Positions 46,152-55,124 of a stretch of 64,000 bases of DNA are shown piece after piece. Location: contig NZ_BAGF01000026.1 of assembly GCF_000308755.1 (NCBI RefSeq), forward strand, positions 24,698-88,697, read 5' to 3'. Numbering within the stretch: the stretch's first letter is position 1; each line of letters opens with the position of its first letter. A program made the translations under genes and the position numbers. A model generated the notes under the pieces. That model worked only from the letters and a program-made list of their open reading frames with translations, was not told where the DNA came from and made no database searches. Source of the DNA: Nocardia pneumoniae NBRC 100136. Its GTDB lineage: Bacteria > Actinomycetota > Actinomycetes > Mycobacteriales > Mycobacteriaceae.

Positions 46152-47168
46152 GTGACGACGATGTCCGCAGCCGTGACGCCCGCAGTGGATCCCGATCTGG
46201 AGAAGGCGCAGGAGTACGCCGCGAAGCTGCTGCTGCTCTCCGAGGGATCGGTCAACAAGCACTTCGACCCATTCGAGGACATCGACTGGGACAACCCCGA
46301 TTTCGCCGCCGACGCCGGTGAAGAGCGCTGGATCCTTCCGGTGTCCGCCGACACGGTGGCCCGCCACCCGTGGTACCAGGCGCTGTCGACCGAACAGAAG
46401 ATCGCGGTCGGCAAATACCGCCAGGCGAATATCGCCAAGGTCGGCCTGCAGTTCGAGTCGATCCTGATCAGTGGCATGGTCATCCACAACTTCGGCCTGC
46501 CGAACGGTTCGCCGGAGTTCCGGTACTGCTCCCACGAGATGATCGAGGAGCACAACCACACCCTGATGTTCCAGGAGATGGTCAACCGCATCGGGCTGGA
46601 CGTCCCCGGCATGGGCCCGCTGGTCAGCAAGTTCAAGTACTTGGGCGCGCCGGTGGCGGCCTGGTTCCCGAACCTGTTCTTCATGGCCGTGCTGGCCGGT
46701 GAAGAGCCGATCGACCACATCCAGAAGCAGATCCTGCGCTCGGGCGAAGAGGTGCACCCGATCATGCGCGGCGTGATGGCCATTCACGTCGCGGAAGAGG
46801 CGCGGCACATCTCCTTCGCGCACGAGTTCCTGAAGAACCATGTGCCGCAGGCGAACCCGCGGCAGAAGTTCATCCTGTCGCTGGCCATGCCGATCGTCAT
46901 GTGGATTCTCGGCCGCGCCATCGTGACCCCGCCGCGGTCGTTCTTCACCGAGTTCGACATCCCCGAGCAGGTGCGCAAGGAGCTGTTCTACGGGTCCAAG
47001 GAGGCCAAGCAGGTCTTCAGCGACTACTTCTGCGACGTGCGCGCCCTGGCCAAGGAGATCGGGCTGATGAACCCGGTAGCCAAGGCCGTCTGGAAGGCGC
47101 TCGGGATCGACGGCCACGCCACCCGGTATCGGTCGGAGCCGCTGCGCGCCGTGAGCAAGGTCGCCTGA
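46152..47168 (+). CDS. AurF-type diiron oxygenase
   Basis: A 338-residue, mostly helical protein with ferritin-like carboxylate/His motifs: SHEMIEEHNHTLMFQEM (E...EExxH type) and VAEEARHISFAHEF (EExxH). These are typical of the AurF group of non-haem diiron N-oxygenases and related hydroxylases. Helix-rich stretches near 175-195 and 245-265 may touch the membrane. The GTG start at 46152 is fixed by GGAGGAGAGG. The gene is followed after five bases by a ferredoxin-flavoprotein reductase that would feed it electrons. The substrate (aryl-amine, fatty acyl or other) cannot be read from sequence. Confidence 0.85.
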   Translation: MTTMSAAVTPAVDPDLEKAQEYAAKLLLLSEGSVNKHFDPFEDIDWDNPDFAADAGEERWILPVSADTVARHPWYQALSTEQKIAVGKYRQANIAKVGLQFESILISGMVIHNFGLPNGSPEFRYCSHEMIEEHNHTLMFQEMVNRIGLDVPGMGPLVSKFKYLGAPVAAWFPNLFFMAVLAGEEPIDHIQKQILRSGEEVHPIMRGVMAIHVAEEARHISFAHEFLKNHVPQANPRQKFILSLAMPIVMWILGRAIVTPPRSFFTEFDIPEQVRKELFYGSKEAKQVFSDYFCDVRALAKEIGLMNPVAKAVWKALGIDGHATRYRSEPLRAVSKVA

Positions 47169-47173
47169 GCCGC

Positions 47174-48754
47174 ATGCCCTACGTCGTCACCCAATCGTGC
47201 TGCAGCGACGCGTCCTGCGTGTATGCCTGCCCGGTCAACTGCATCCATCCCACGCCCGACGAACCGGACTTCCGGACGGCGGAGATGCTGTACGTGGACC
47301 CGCGGGCCTGCGTGGACTGCGGTGCCTGCGCCACCGCGTGCCCGGTCGACGCCATCGTGTCATCGAAGAAGCTGACCGAAGAGCAGAAGCCGTTCATAGA
47401 GATCAACGCCGATTTCTACCGGCAGACCCGGCCGCGCCCGCTGCTGGCCCGGCCGGTGCCCGCGGCGCGGATACACACCGAGCGCGCGCCGCTGCGGGTG
47501 GCGATCGTGGGGTCGGGTCCGTCGGCGATGTACGCCGCCGACGAGCTGCTGACCCAGCCCGACGTGTCGGTGACCGTGCTGGATCGGCTGCCGGTGCCCT
47601 ACGGGCTGGCCAGGCACGGCGTCGCACCGGACCATGACAAGACCCGCAAGGTCGGCGGCCTGTTCGACGTGATCTCGGCGCAGCCGGGGTTCGGGTCGTA
47701 CCTCGACGTCGAGGTCGGCGCGCACGTGTCGGCCGCCGAACTGCTCGACCACTTCCACGCGGTGATCTACGCGGTGGGCGCGTCGTCGGATCGCAAGCTC
47801 GGCATCCCGGGTGAGGGGCTGGCCGGCAACGTCTCGGCCACCGATTTCGTGGCCTGGTACAACGGTCATCCCGACTACGTGGACCGGGTCTTCGACCTGT
47901 CCGGTCGGCGTGCGGTGATCGTCGGCAACGGCAATGTCGCCCTCGATGTCGCGCGTGTCCTGACCAGTGACCCGGAGGCGCTGGCGCATACCGACATCGC
48001 GCCGTACGCGCTACGGGCATTGCGGGAGAGCAAGGTCGAGGAAGTGGTGGTGCTCGGTCGCCGCGGTCCGCTCGAATCCGCCTTCACCGTGCCGGAATTC
48101 GTCGGTTTGCTCGGATGCGATGTGGACATCGTGATCGAAGGGAAGCTACCGGATCTCGGCGCGGAGCTGCCCTTCCATGTCGAACAGAAGCTGCGGTTGC
48201 TGCACAGCGTCCGCACCAGGCCCGTCGGTGAGCGCAAGCGGATCGTATTCCGCTACCTGGCCGCGCCCGCCGCGATCCTGGGCACCGACCGGGTAACCGG
48301 CATCGAGGTCGGCCGCACCGAGCTCGTCCCCGATCCGGACGGACGTCTTCGCGCGGTCGCGACGGGAGAGACCGATCGGCTCGAGGCCGGAATGGTGCTC
48401 ACCTCGGTCGGCTACCGCGGCGTCGCGGTGCCGGGCGTGCCGTTCGACGAGAGCGCGGGAGTGATCCCGAACGCGGAAGGTCGTGTGCTGGAGCGCGCGG
48501 GCGGCTCGGTGGTGCCCGGCGTCTACGTCACCGGCTGGATCAAGCGCGGACCCACCGGTTTCATCGGTACGAACAAGTCCTGCGCCCAGGAGACGGTCCG
48601 GCAGCTGGCCGCGGACTTCAACGCGGGGCGGCTGCCCGAACCCACCGGAACCGCCGCCGAGTTCGACCGCTTGGTGCGCGTGCGTCAGCCCGCGGTGCGC
48701 GCCAGTGCAGCCGATCGCACCGGCCGCGTCCGTCGTCTGCTGGCTCGCACCTGA
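47174..48754 (+). CDS. ferredoxin-NADP reductase with N-terminal ferredoxin domain (FprB-like)
   Basis: A 526-residue fusion. Residues 1-75 are a ferredoxin with CCSDASCVYACPVNC and CVDCGACATACPVDAI cluster motifs. From about 100 the protein is an adrenodoxin-reductase-type flavoprotein: FAD-binding VAIVGSGPSAMYAADEL, PYGLARHGVAPDH, NADP-binding VIVGNGNVALDVARVL and late GWIKRGPTGFIGTNK. The architecture equals mycobacterial FprB. It moves electrons from NADPH through FAD to iron-sulfur clusters and on to a partner, here very probably the diiron oxygenase six bases upstream. A strong hairpin closes the operon. Confidence 0.92.
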   Translation: MPYVVTQSCCSDASCVYACPVNCIHPTPDEPDFRTAEMLYVDPRACVDCGACATACPVDAIVSSKKLTEEQKPFIEINADFYRQTRPRPLLARPVPAARIHTERAPLRVAIVGSGPSAMYAADELLTQPDVSVTVLDRLPVPYGLARHGVAPDHDKTRKVGGLFDVISAQPGFGSYLDVEVGAHVSAAELLDHFHAVIYAVGASSDRKLGIPGEGLAGNVSATDFVAWYNGHPDYVDRVFDLSGRRAVIVGNGNVALDVARVLTSDPEALAHTDIAPYALRALRESKVEEVVVLGRRGPLESAFTVPEFVGLLGCDVDIVIEGKLPDLGAELPFHVEQKLRLLHSVRTRPVGERKRIVFRYLAAPAAILGTDRVTGIEVGRTELVPDPDGRLRAVATGETDRLEAGMVLTSVGYRGVAVPGVPFDESAGVIPNAEGRVLERAGGSVVPGVYVTGWIKRGPTGFIGTNKSCAQETVRQLAADFNAGRLPEPTGTAAEFDRLVRVRQPAVRASAADRTGRVRRLLART

Positions 48755-48756
48755 AC

Positions 48757-48799
48757 TCCGCCTCGAGGTACCCCGCCTGCACCGGTACCTCGAGGCGGA
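48757..48799 (+). terminator. perfect 16-bp hairpin after the reductase gene
   Basis: The arms at 48757-48772 (ending CTCGAGGTACC) and 48784-48799 are exact reverse complements with an 11-nt loop, three bases after the stop codon. It ends the oxygenase-reductase operon. It contains KpnI- and XhoI-like palindromes purely because of its symmetry. Confidence 0.85.
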
Positions 48800-48919
48800 C
48801 TCCCCATTGGCGCGGTCCGACGTACTCCTTCGTCAGCCCGCGCACCGCGGAGATGCGCATAACGGGCGCTGCCGAACGTAGTCCGCCCTCAGGCCGCGCA
48901 CGGCCGGGTCCGAGGCGGG

Positions 48920-49681
48920 TCAGCGTGCGGTGAATCCGCCGTCGATCGCCAGTGCCGCGCCGGTGACGAAACTCGCCTCACCACTGAGCAAGTAGGCGCA
49001 CAACGAGGCGATCTCGTCCGGAGTGGCGATGCGGCCCATCGGGTGCAGGGCGGCGATGGCCGCCTCCCCTTCGGGTGTGGCGCCCATCGAATTCCGGAAC
49101 GCCGGGGTGTCGACCGCCCCGGACACCAGCGCGTTGACCCGGACGCCCTGGTCGGCTGCCTCCAGCGCCACAGCTCTGGTCAAGCCGACCACGCCGTGCT
49201 TGGCCGCGACATAGGGCGCCACCGAACCCATCCCCACCACGCCGAGATTCGACGCGTTGTTCAGGATCGCGCCGCCGCCGGACGCCGCCAGCGCGGGAAC
49301 CTGATGCCGCAATCCGTAGAACACGCTGGTGAGGTTGAGCTCCAGGTCTTCGCGCCAGCCCGCCTCCTCGATCTGCGAGATAGGCCCGAACGCGCACACG
49401 GCGCCCGCGTTGTTGAATGCGGCGTCCAGGCGGCCGTATTCGGAGACCGCCGCCTCGGTCAGCCGGGCCACGTCCTGTTCCACCGTGACATCGGTGGGCA
49501 CGAACAGCGCGCGCCCGCCGGCCGCGCGGATGTCGGCGGCCACTTGCTCACCCGCGTCCTTGCCGCGCGCGCCGAGCACGACCGCGGCGCCTTCGGCCGC
49601 GACTCGCATGGCCACGGCTTTGCCCACGCCCGAGCTGGCACCGGTGATCAGGACGACCTGCTCGGCGAATCGTGTTGGCAT
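48920..49681 (-). CDS. short-chain dehydrogenase/reductase
   Basis: A 253-residue classical SDR. The cofactor motif is TGASSGVG (14-21), NNAG is at about 90 and the catalytic block is APYVAAKHG (YxxxK), with Ser in NNASN upstream. The C-terminal SGAVDTPAF and AIDGGFTAR are typical. The acidic or basic residue that sets NAD or NADP preference follows strand 2 as GARGKD, so NADPH is possible. Substrate unknown. It converges on the FprB-like operon and is divergent from Hsp70 paralogue 2. Confidence 0.9.
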   Translation of the reverse strand: MPTRFAEQVVLITGASSGVGKAVAMRVAAEGAAVVLGARGKDAGEQVAADIRAAGGRALFVPTDVTVEQDVARLTEAAVSEYGRLDAAFNNAGAVCAFGPISQIEEAGWREDLELNLTSVFYGLRHQVPALAASGGGAILNNASNLGVVGMGSVAPYVAAKHGVVGLTRAVALEAADQGVRVNALVSGAVDTPAFRNSMGATPEGEAAIAALHPMGRIATPDEIASLCAYLLSGEASFVTGAALAIDGGFTAR

Positions 49682-50188
49682 GGTTTCTCTTCCCTTTCCA
49701 CTCTCGCGGTCCCACCTCCGTGGTGGGGTCCCGCTATCGAGTCAAGCCGGGCGCCGAGGGCGATGCTGGCGTAAATCGGACGTTGCGTTGATACGTCAAC
49801 GAGTTGCTCGCTGGGTTAGCGCCACGGGAACTGCATAGCAAGGGCAATCTTTTGGTAACCGACCGATAAGTGTCTGTCGCGCGGTGTGTTTCAGTGCCGG
49901 AAACCGTCTGCAGGTCGGGTTGTCGCGATGATATCGAGATCGCTGTGAGGTAGCGGAATGTCCCCCAACGCAACTGCATTGAGCAATGTCCAGAGGGCTG
50001 AATGCGGCAATGTCGGCAGTTTTACCTGGCAATTCGGACGATTATGGCGATCGGCGAGACATCCATATCAATTGCGCATCCACGAGGTCGCGAAACAGCT
50101 AACCTGTGGTGGCTGTTTGGAAGACGACCGCGGCCACAGGGGAACTCCATGTGATGGACGTGGTCACGGTGCGTTGACGGGATAGCGA
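49682..50188 (+). other. 507-bp divergent region, AT-richer, upstream of Hsp70 paralogue 2
   Basis: Visibly lower GC than its flanks. A 75-codon open frame (49958-50185) ends three bases before the Hsp70 ATG, but its third positions are not G/C-rich, so I do not call it. The region should hold the promoters of the SDR and the Hsp70-like gene; I cannot place them exactly. Confidence 0.5.
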
Positions 50189-52435
50189 ATGACAACAGGT
50201 CTGGGCTTCAGCATCGGTGCAGTGAACTCCGTGACGGCTTCGGTCACCGCGGAACGAACGCGGCCAGCGGTGCGGTCGCGGCGCACCGCGGTGACGTTCG
50301 ACAGCGCGGGCGGATTGCGGCTCGGCGGGATTGCCCAATTCAGCATGGCGGTCACCGATTTCGCCGATCTGGGTCGTGATCCGGATACCGTGATCGTCGG
50401 CGGGCGCATCTGGTCGCCCGCCAACCTCGTCGCCGCGGTGGTGAACGAACTCCGCGCGGTCGAGCCGGGCGCGTCCGAAGCGGGAGTCGTGACGACCTAC
50501 CCGGCGATATACTCCGACAAGCAGGTCGCGCTACTGCGCCAAGCGCTGGATCTATCCGGCGCGGGTGACGTGCTTCTGGTGCCGGAACCCGTCGCGGCCG
50601 CGGAATGGCTGGAACACGAGCACGGCCCGCTGGAGACCAGCTTCGTGCTGGTGTACGACCTCGGCGGCACGAGTCTCGACGTGACCATCGTGCGGGTCGG
50701 CCCGGACTGGGACAACCATCCCATGATCGGAAAACCGATGCGCTCGTACGACTTCGGCGGCAGACCGCTGGGTTCGATGATCGCGCGCTACGCCCCGGAC
50801 GCGCCGCCCAAGTCCACGCGTCTGTCGATGACCTCCCTGGTCGACATCGACGGACTGCGCGTAGCGCACATACAGGACTCCCTCGAACTGGTCCGTGAGT
50901 GCGTCCGGTCAGCGGGCATCACGATGTCCGATATCGGTCGCATCCTGCTGGTGGGCGGCGCGTCCCGCCCCGCCGAAGTGGCGCGCACGCTCGCCGAACT
51001 GGGGCGTCCCGTGGTGATCTCGGCCGACCCCGGCCACACCATCGCCGCGGGCGCCGCCCTCATGGCGGCGCGAACCATGGCGCTCGGCGCCGCGAGCGAC
51101 CGCGGCAATGCTCCCCGGGTTGCCGTGTTCTCCAGTGCGGCGGTGGTTTCCGCGGTCGCGATGTCGGCCGTGACCGTTTTCGGCGGACCCACCGTTCCGG
51201 AGTTGTCGCCCATGCTGGAGCGCCTTCCTGATCTCGAGGCGCCAGCCGACAACCTGCTCTATGAGGTGGGCGGCGAGCGATTCGCGGAGGCCTGGTCGCG
51301 AATGTCCGCGCCAGCCGGATGGAATGCGAACCGCGTACTGCCCGCGTTCCTGTCCCCGCGTACCTCCGCGTACACCCGATTCATTACGCCGGTGCCGCGC
51401 AGCGCGAGCTATGGTCCTTCGGTATCCGAGTCACGGATCGGCTCGCACCGGGATCCGCGGAACTGCTGTACCCAGGGCGGATTGCGTCGCGGCGGATATG
51501 GCGATCCCGCCTACTTCGCGAATCCGCTGCCCTTCGACCCGGTCGTCCGGGTGCCCGGAGGTCCTGCCGGGCCCGTGTCCGGTGTGCCGGGTGGGCTCGT
51601 GGTCGGCGGGGCTCCCGAACCGGGCCAGCTTCCCGTTGCCGTTCCCGGTGCCGGGACACCCGAACCGGCACACCCCGGCGGCCCCATTCCGGTACCTGGC
51701 GTCAATTTTCCTACTTCGCAGGGTGACTCGACTTCCCCCGTGGCGCACCCTGCTTCCGGTGCGACCAGCCCTGGCGCGATGCCGGGCACCCGGACGGATC
51801 CTCCCGCTACCGGCACCTCCGACACGCAGGGTTCCGGAGCGTCATCGGGACAGAGCGGCTCCGGCGAAACGGGCACACCCGGTGGCTCTGCACCGGGTGA
51901 GCCGACCGGGGGCGCTTCGTCGGGAGGTTCCGACCAGACCTCGACCGGCGGAACGTCGTCGAGCACTGATTCCGCCAGCGGCAACGCTTCGACCAGCGGT
52001 TCGACCGGCAATTCCTCGTCGGGTGGGACGGCTGGTGGTTCGTCTTCGAACGGTTCGTCCGGAGGGTCTTCATCTGGTGGGTCGACCGATGGTTCCTCGT
52101 CGGCTGGTTCAACCGGGGGTTCCTCGTCGAGTGGGTCGACAGGTGGTTCCTCGTCGCATGGCTCGACCGGTGGTTCGTCATCGCATGGCTCGACCGGTGG
52201 TTCGTCATCGCATGGCTCGGCCGGTGGCTCTTCGACTGGTGGGTCCGCATCCGGCGCGCGCCCGGGCGGTGCGTCGTCTCGGAGTGGTTCCGTAGGTGGG
52301 AATTCGTCGGGCGCTTCGTCTTCCGGCGGATCGTCGAGTCGATCGGGCTCGGTCGGGGGATCGAAGCCGGGCGGGTCGTCGGCGGGTGGAGGCGCGGGTG
52401 CGAGTGGTGCCAGCGGCGGAGCTCGCGGTCGCTAG
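50189..52435 (+). CDS. degenerate Hsp70/actin-fold protein with membrane segment and Ser/Gly-rich tail (paralogue 2)
   Basis: A 748-residue protein. Residues 1-305 are an Hsp70-like ATPase domain (GFSIGAVN, YDLGGTSLDVTIV, VPEPVAAAEWL, LVGGASRPAEV), again with Ser in place of the phosphate-1 Asp. A single hydrophobic segment follows (VAVFSSAAVVSAVAMSAVTVFGG, about 310-332). Beyond it is an exported-type region of about 415 residues: Pro/Gly-rich to 560, then a Ser/Gly tail with SSSHGSTGG repeats. The topology would place the ATPase inside and the flexible tail outside the membrane. A CC pair (NCCTQGG) occurs near 432. The ATG at 50189 aligns with paralogue 1. Confidence 0.8.
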   Translation: MTTGLGFSIGAVNSVTASVTAERTRPAVRSRRTAVTFDSAGGLRLGGIAQFSMAVTDFADLGRDPDTVIVGGRIWSPANLVAAVVNELRAVEPGASEAGVVTTYPAIYSDKQVALLRQALDLSGAGDVLLVPEPVAAAEWLEHEHGPLETSFVLVYDLGGTSLDVTIVRVGPDWDNHPMIGKPMRSYDFGGRPLGSMIARYAPDAPPKSTRLSMTSLVDIDGLRVAHIQDSLELVRECVRSAGITMSDIGRILLVGGASRPAEVARTLAELGRPVVISADPGHTIAAGAALMAARTMALGAASDRGNAPRVAVFSSAAVVSAVAMSAVTVFGGPTVPELSPMLERLPDLEAPADNLLYEVGGERFAEAWSRMSAPAGWNANRVLPAFLSPRTSAYTRFITPVPRSASYGPSVSESRIGSHRDPRNCCTQGGLRRGGYGDPAYFANPLPFDPVVRVPGGPAGPVSGVPGGLVVGGAPEPGQLPVAVPGAGTPEPAHPGGPIPVPGVNFPTSQGDSTSPVAHPASGATSPGAMPGTRTDPPATGTSDTQGSGASSGQSGSGETGTPGGSAPGEPTGGASSGGSDQTSTGGTSSSTDSASGNASTSGSTGNSSSGGTAGGSSSNGSSGGSSSGGSTDGSSSAGSTGGSSSSGSTGGSSSHGSTGGSSSHGSTGGSSSHGSAGGSSTGGSASGARPGGASSRSGSVGGNSSGASSSGGSSSRSGSVGGSKPGGSSAGGGAGASGASGGARGR
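52144..52224 (+). repeat. 27-bp tandem repeats, three copies, coding for SSSHGSTGG
   Basis: Units at 52144-52170, 52171-52197 and 52198-52224 are nearly identical and in frame, part of the Ser/Gly tail of Hsp70 paralogue 2. Such an array is prone to copy-number change. Confidence 0.9.
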
Positions 52436-52648
52436 TAGCCTCCATCAAGGCCGACCGTGTTGGGGTGCGCGCTGATCGGAGGCGGCTGCTGTCTTGCTCG
52501 GCGGACGGTGTCAGCCGACGGGGCGCGGTGCCAGTGATGTCATCGCACGGGGACACGTGGCGACCGTAACGAATCTCGCGGCGCGCGTTGCGTTCTCGGC
52601 GCACAAAATTCGCTGACGGGTATCGCATCGCGGAGGCACAATAGGTTG

Positions 52649-53443
52649 ATGGCATCCGGGGGACCCCAGTTGATCGCGCTGGACGTGGACGGGACACTGC
52701 TGGATACCGGCACTCCGATCAGTGCACGAGTGCTCGCGGCGGTACGCGCGGCGATAGCGGCGGGTGCGCATGTCGTGGTGACGACGGGGCGAACGCTACT
52801 GGCCACGCGTCCCGTGCTCGTCGAACTCGGCCTGCGCGACGGGCACGCGTTGTGCTCGAACGGCGCCGTGCACATCGACGTGGCCAAAGTGGAGCCGGTC
52901 GCCGTGCAGGCGTTCGACCCCGCACCAGCCATCACCGCACTGCGCGCGTTGTTCCCGGAGATGGTGTTCGCGGTGGAGAAGGTCGGTATCGGAACGTGGG
53001 CCACCGCCGCCGGCCCCGGCGAATACTCGCTCGGGGAGTTCCTGCTCGTCGACCATCACGTGTTGAGCAGCGAACCAACCCCTCGACTGAACGGTTGGCT
53101 GCCGGGCGGTTCGCTGGAAGAGATGCTGCTCGCCCTGCGCTCCCTTCGCGTGCCCGGCGCGAGCTGGGTGCACGGCGAGTACGGGCCGTGGCTCACGGTA
53201 TCGCGGGCGGGCGTGTCCAAGGGCTGGGCGCTGGAACGTCTGCGCACCGCGCTCGGCATCCCGCGCGAAGCGACGCTGGCCATCGGCGACGGCTACAACG
53301 ACCGCGAGATGCTGTGCTGGGCAGGGCATGCGGTAGCGATGGGCAACGCTCCCGCGGAGATTCGCGAGCTCGCCGACGAGGTCACCGGCCACGTCCTCGA
53401 AGACGGGGTCGCCACGGTCCTGGAGCGCTGGTTCCGTCCCTGA
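52649..53443 (+). CDS. HAD-superfamily phosphatase (Cof/type IIB)
   Basis: A 264-residue HAD hydrolase. Motif 1 is ALDVDGTLL with the nucleophile Asp, motif 2 is VVTTGRT, Lys is in the region VSKGWALERL and motif 4 is GDGYNDREML. The C2-type cap inserted between motifs 2 and 3 places it with Cof-like sugar- or nucleotide-phosphate phosphatases. ATG 52649 is used; a TTG at 52646 is better spaced from GGAGG and would add one residue. It stands alone with no informative operon partner. Confidence 0.88.
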   Translation: MASGGPQLIALDVDGTLLDTGTPISARVLAAVRAAIAAGAHVVVTTGRTLLATRPVLVELGLRDGHALCSNGAVHIDVAKVEPVAVQAFDPAPAITALRALFPEMVFAVEKVGIGTWATAAGPGEYSLGEFLLVDHHVLSSEPTPRLNGWLPGGSLEEMLLALRSLRVPGASWVHGEYGPWLTVSRAGVSKGWALERLRTALGIPREATLAIGDGYNDREMLCWAGHAVAMGNAPAEIRELADEVTGHVLEDGVATVLERWFRP

Positions 53444-53574
53444 CCCGGCCGAGTGATACCTCCGATAGCTGTGAATCGTCCGCGTCGCGTTCTCGTCCTC
53501 GATTGATGATCGTTCGGCGCCGTCGCGGCGACATCCGATACGGGCACCATGGGTTTCGGCGGATATGTGGGCGC

Positions 53575-53621
53575 TTATGGCCAGCCACTTGCGGATCTTG
53601 ATGGATCGTCGCTGGCCATAA
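53575..53621. terminator. hairpin between convergent HAD and VOC genes
   Basis: TTATGGCCAGC (53575-53585) and GCTGGCCATAA (53611-53621) are exact reverse complements around a 25-nt loop that itself contains two GATC blocks. Its position between convergent genes suits a bidirectional terminator. Confidence 0.5.
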
Positions 53622-53646
53622 CGCCATGCCATGTCCCTCGTTCGGG

Positions 53647-54051
53647 TTACGCCGGGCCGGTCTTGGCGAGGACTTCGAGGTAGTGCGGGTTCGACATCAG
53701 TCCCAGGACGTTGCCGAACGGGTCGACCACCGAGGCGGTGACGAAGCCCTCGCCGCGCGGGGTGATGGGGTCGTACACCGTCGCGCCGAGCTCCAGCAGC
53801 CGGTCGAACGTCGCCTGCAAATCGTCGACATGCCAGTTGACGATGGCGCCGCCGGGCGCGTTGCGCGCGCCCTCGGGGGCGTACGCGCGGTTCACGATGC
53901 CGAATTCGTGCTGGTAATCGCCGATGCGGAACTCGTAGTAGCCGTTCGGGACGTGGAAGTACGGCTCGATGCCGAAGAACTCGCTGTACCAGTCTTTGGC
54001 GGCCTCGAGGTCGTCGGCGTAAAAGGTGCTCGTCGCCATTCCGCGCAGCAT
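53647..54051 (-). CDS. VOC (glyoxalase/bleomycin-resistance) family protein
   Basis: A 134-residue single-module pair of beta-alpha-beta-beta-beta units: STFYADDLEAAKDWYSEFFGIEPYF at the start, VNWHVDDLQATFDRLLELGA in the middle and VVDPFGNVLGLMSNPHY at the end, which is the usual VOC closing motif. Possible metal ligands are His of the WHVDD strand and the late Glu/Asp, but the enzyme type is not readable. ATG 54051 has GAAGGAGA six bases upstream. It is divergent from a WYL regulator across a symmetrical site. Confidence 0.88.
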   Translation of the reverse strand: MLRGMATSTFYADDLEAAKDWYSEFFGIEPYFHVPNGYYEFRIGDYQHEFGIVNRAYAPEGARNAPGGAIVNWHVDDLQATFDRLLELGATVYDPITPRGEGFVTASVVDPFGNVLGLMSNPHYLEVLAKTGPA

Positions 54052-54105
54052 GGGGATCTCCTTCGGTTGGTCTTCGTTCGTGCTGGTGAATCCATCATCC
54101 GACTC

Positions 54106-54130
54106 AAAGTGCGCACTGAATGATCACTTT
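54106..54130. promoter_or_regulatory. operator between VOC gene and WYL regulator
   Basis: AAAGTG (54106-54111) and CACTTT (54125-54130) form an inverted repeat spaced by 13 bp, with the 10-bp palindrome AGTGCGCACT overlapping the left half. It lies between the two divergent genes. Confidence 0.55.
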
Positions 54131-54149
54131 TAGCGGCAGAATTGTGCGC

Positions 54150-55124
54150 ATGCGAGCGGACCGGTTGGTGGCGATCCTGTTGATGATGCAGACCCGTGGG
54201 CGAGTGACGGCCGCGCAGGTCGCCGCGGAATTGGAGACCTCGGTCGCCACGGCGCGGCGAGATCTCGAGGCGCTGTCGGCGGCCGGGGTGCCGGTGTATC
54301 CGCAGCCGGGACGCGGCGGCGGGTGGTCGCTGGTGGGCGGCGCCCGAACCGACCTGAGCGGGCTGACCGCGGGGGAGGCGCGGGCGTTGTTCCTGCTGGC
54401 CGGTCCATCCGCGGGCGCGGTGCCGGAAGCGAAATCCGCCCTGCGCAAGCTGGTGCGGGCACTTCCGCAGACCTTCCGCGGCGACGCCGAGGCGGCGGCC
54501 GACGCGGTCGTGATCGACCCGGCCCGCTGGGGTGCGACCGACCGGGAGCTGCCGCCGGTGGTGTCGCTGCTGCAACGAGCGGTCGTGCAGCGCGTCAAGG
54601 TCCGGCTGCGCTATGCGAACCGGACCGGCGAGCGCTCCGAGCGTCTCGTCGACCCGTGGGGCCTGGTGGACAAGGACGCCGTCTGGTATCTGATCGCCGG
54701 GACCGAGCGCGGACAGCGAACGTTCCGTGTCGACCGCATCGCCGAAGCGCTCCTGACCGACGAAACCGCCGATCGTCCAGAGGATTTCGATCTGTCCGCC
54801 GCCTGGGCGGAGGTGGTCGAGGAGATGGAGCGGCGGCGCGCCACCACCGCCGCGACCGTTCTCGTGCCCGAGCGCCTGCTGCCCATCCTGCGCGACCAGC
54901 AGGGCAGGAACTGCCTCGTGGACGGCCCGGCCGACGACGGTCGCGTCCAGGTTCGCATCACCGCCCCGACGGCCTGGATGATCGCCCAGCAATTGGCCGG
55001 TTGGGGTGCATCGATCGACGTCGTCGGACCACCAGAGGTGCGCGCCGAGCTGGCCCGCCTCGGCGCCGAACTCCTCGACCGCTACCGCCCCGACGCGGAC
55101 AGTGCGTCCAGCGGTGCTTCCTGA
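54150..55124 (+). CDS. HTH/WYL-domain transcriptional regulator
   Basis: A 324-residue product from ATG 54150 (MRADRLVAILLMMQTRG). A DeoR-like winged helix (VTAAQVAAELETSVATARRDLEAL) is followed by the WYL domain, whose signature region is GLVDKDAVWYLIAG and RTFRVDRIAEAL, and by a C-terminal WCX extension. WYL regulators bind small ligands or nucleic acids. The neighbouring VOC gene and the shared palindrome suggest local control of that gene. An in-frame ATG at 54120 would lie inside the operator. Confidence 0.9.
   Translation: MRADRLVAILLMMQTRGRVTAAQVAAELETSVATARRDLEALSAAGVPVYPQPGRGGGWSLVGGARTDLSGLTAGEARALFLLAGPSAGAVPEAKSALRKLVRALPQTFRGDAEAAADAVVIDPARWGATDRELPPVVSLLQRAVVQRVKVRLRYANRTGERSERLVDPWGLVDKDAVWYLIAGTERGQRTFRVDRIAEALLTDETADRPEDFDLSAAWAEVVEEMERRRATTAATVLVPERLLPILRDQQGRNCLVDGPADDGRVQVRITAPTAWMIAQQLAGWGASIDVVGPPEVRAELARLGAELLDRYRPDADSASSGAS

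Noticed and set aside
48757..48799. Long perfect palindrome as an attachment site or IS end
   Set aside because: Its place three bases after a stop codon and stem-loop proportions fit a terminator; there is no recombinase or direct repeat nearby.
49958..50185. 75-codon frame ending just before Hsp70 paralogue 2
   Set aside because: Third codon positions are not G/C-rich as in real genes here, and the product shows no recognisable features; kept only as a note in the intergenic entry.
52020..52420. Ser/Gly repeats considered as PE_PGRS-like protein
   Set aside because: There is no PE domain; the repeats are the tail of an Hsp70-like protein.
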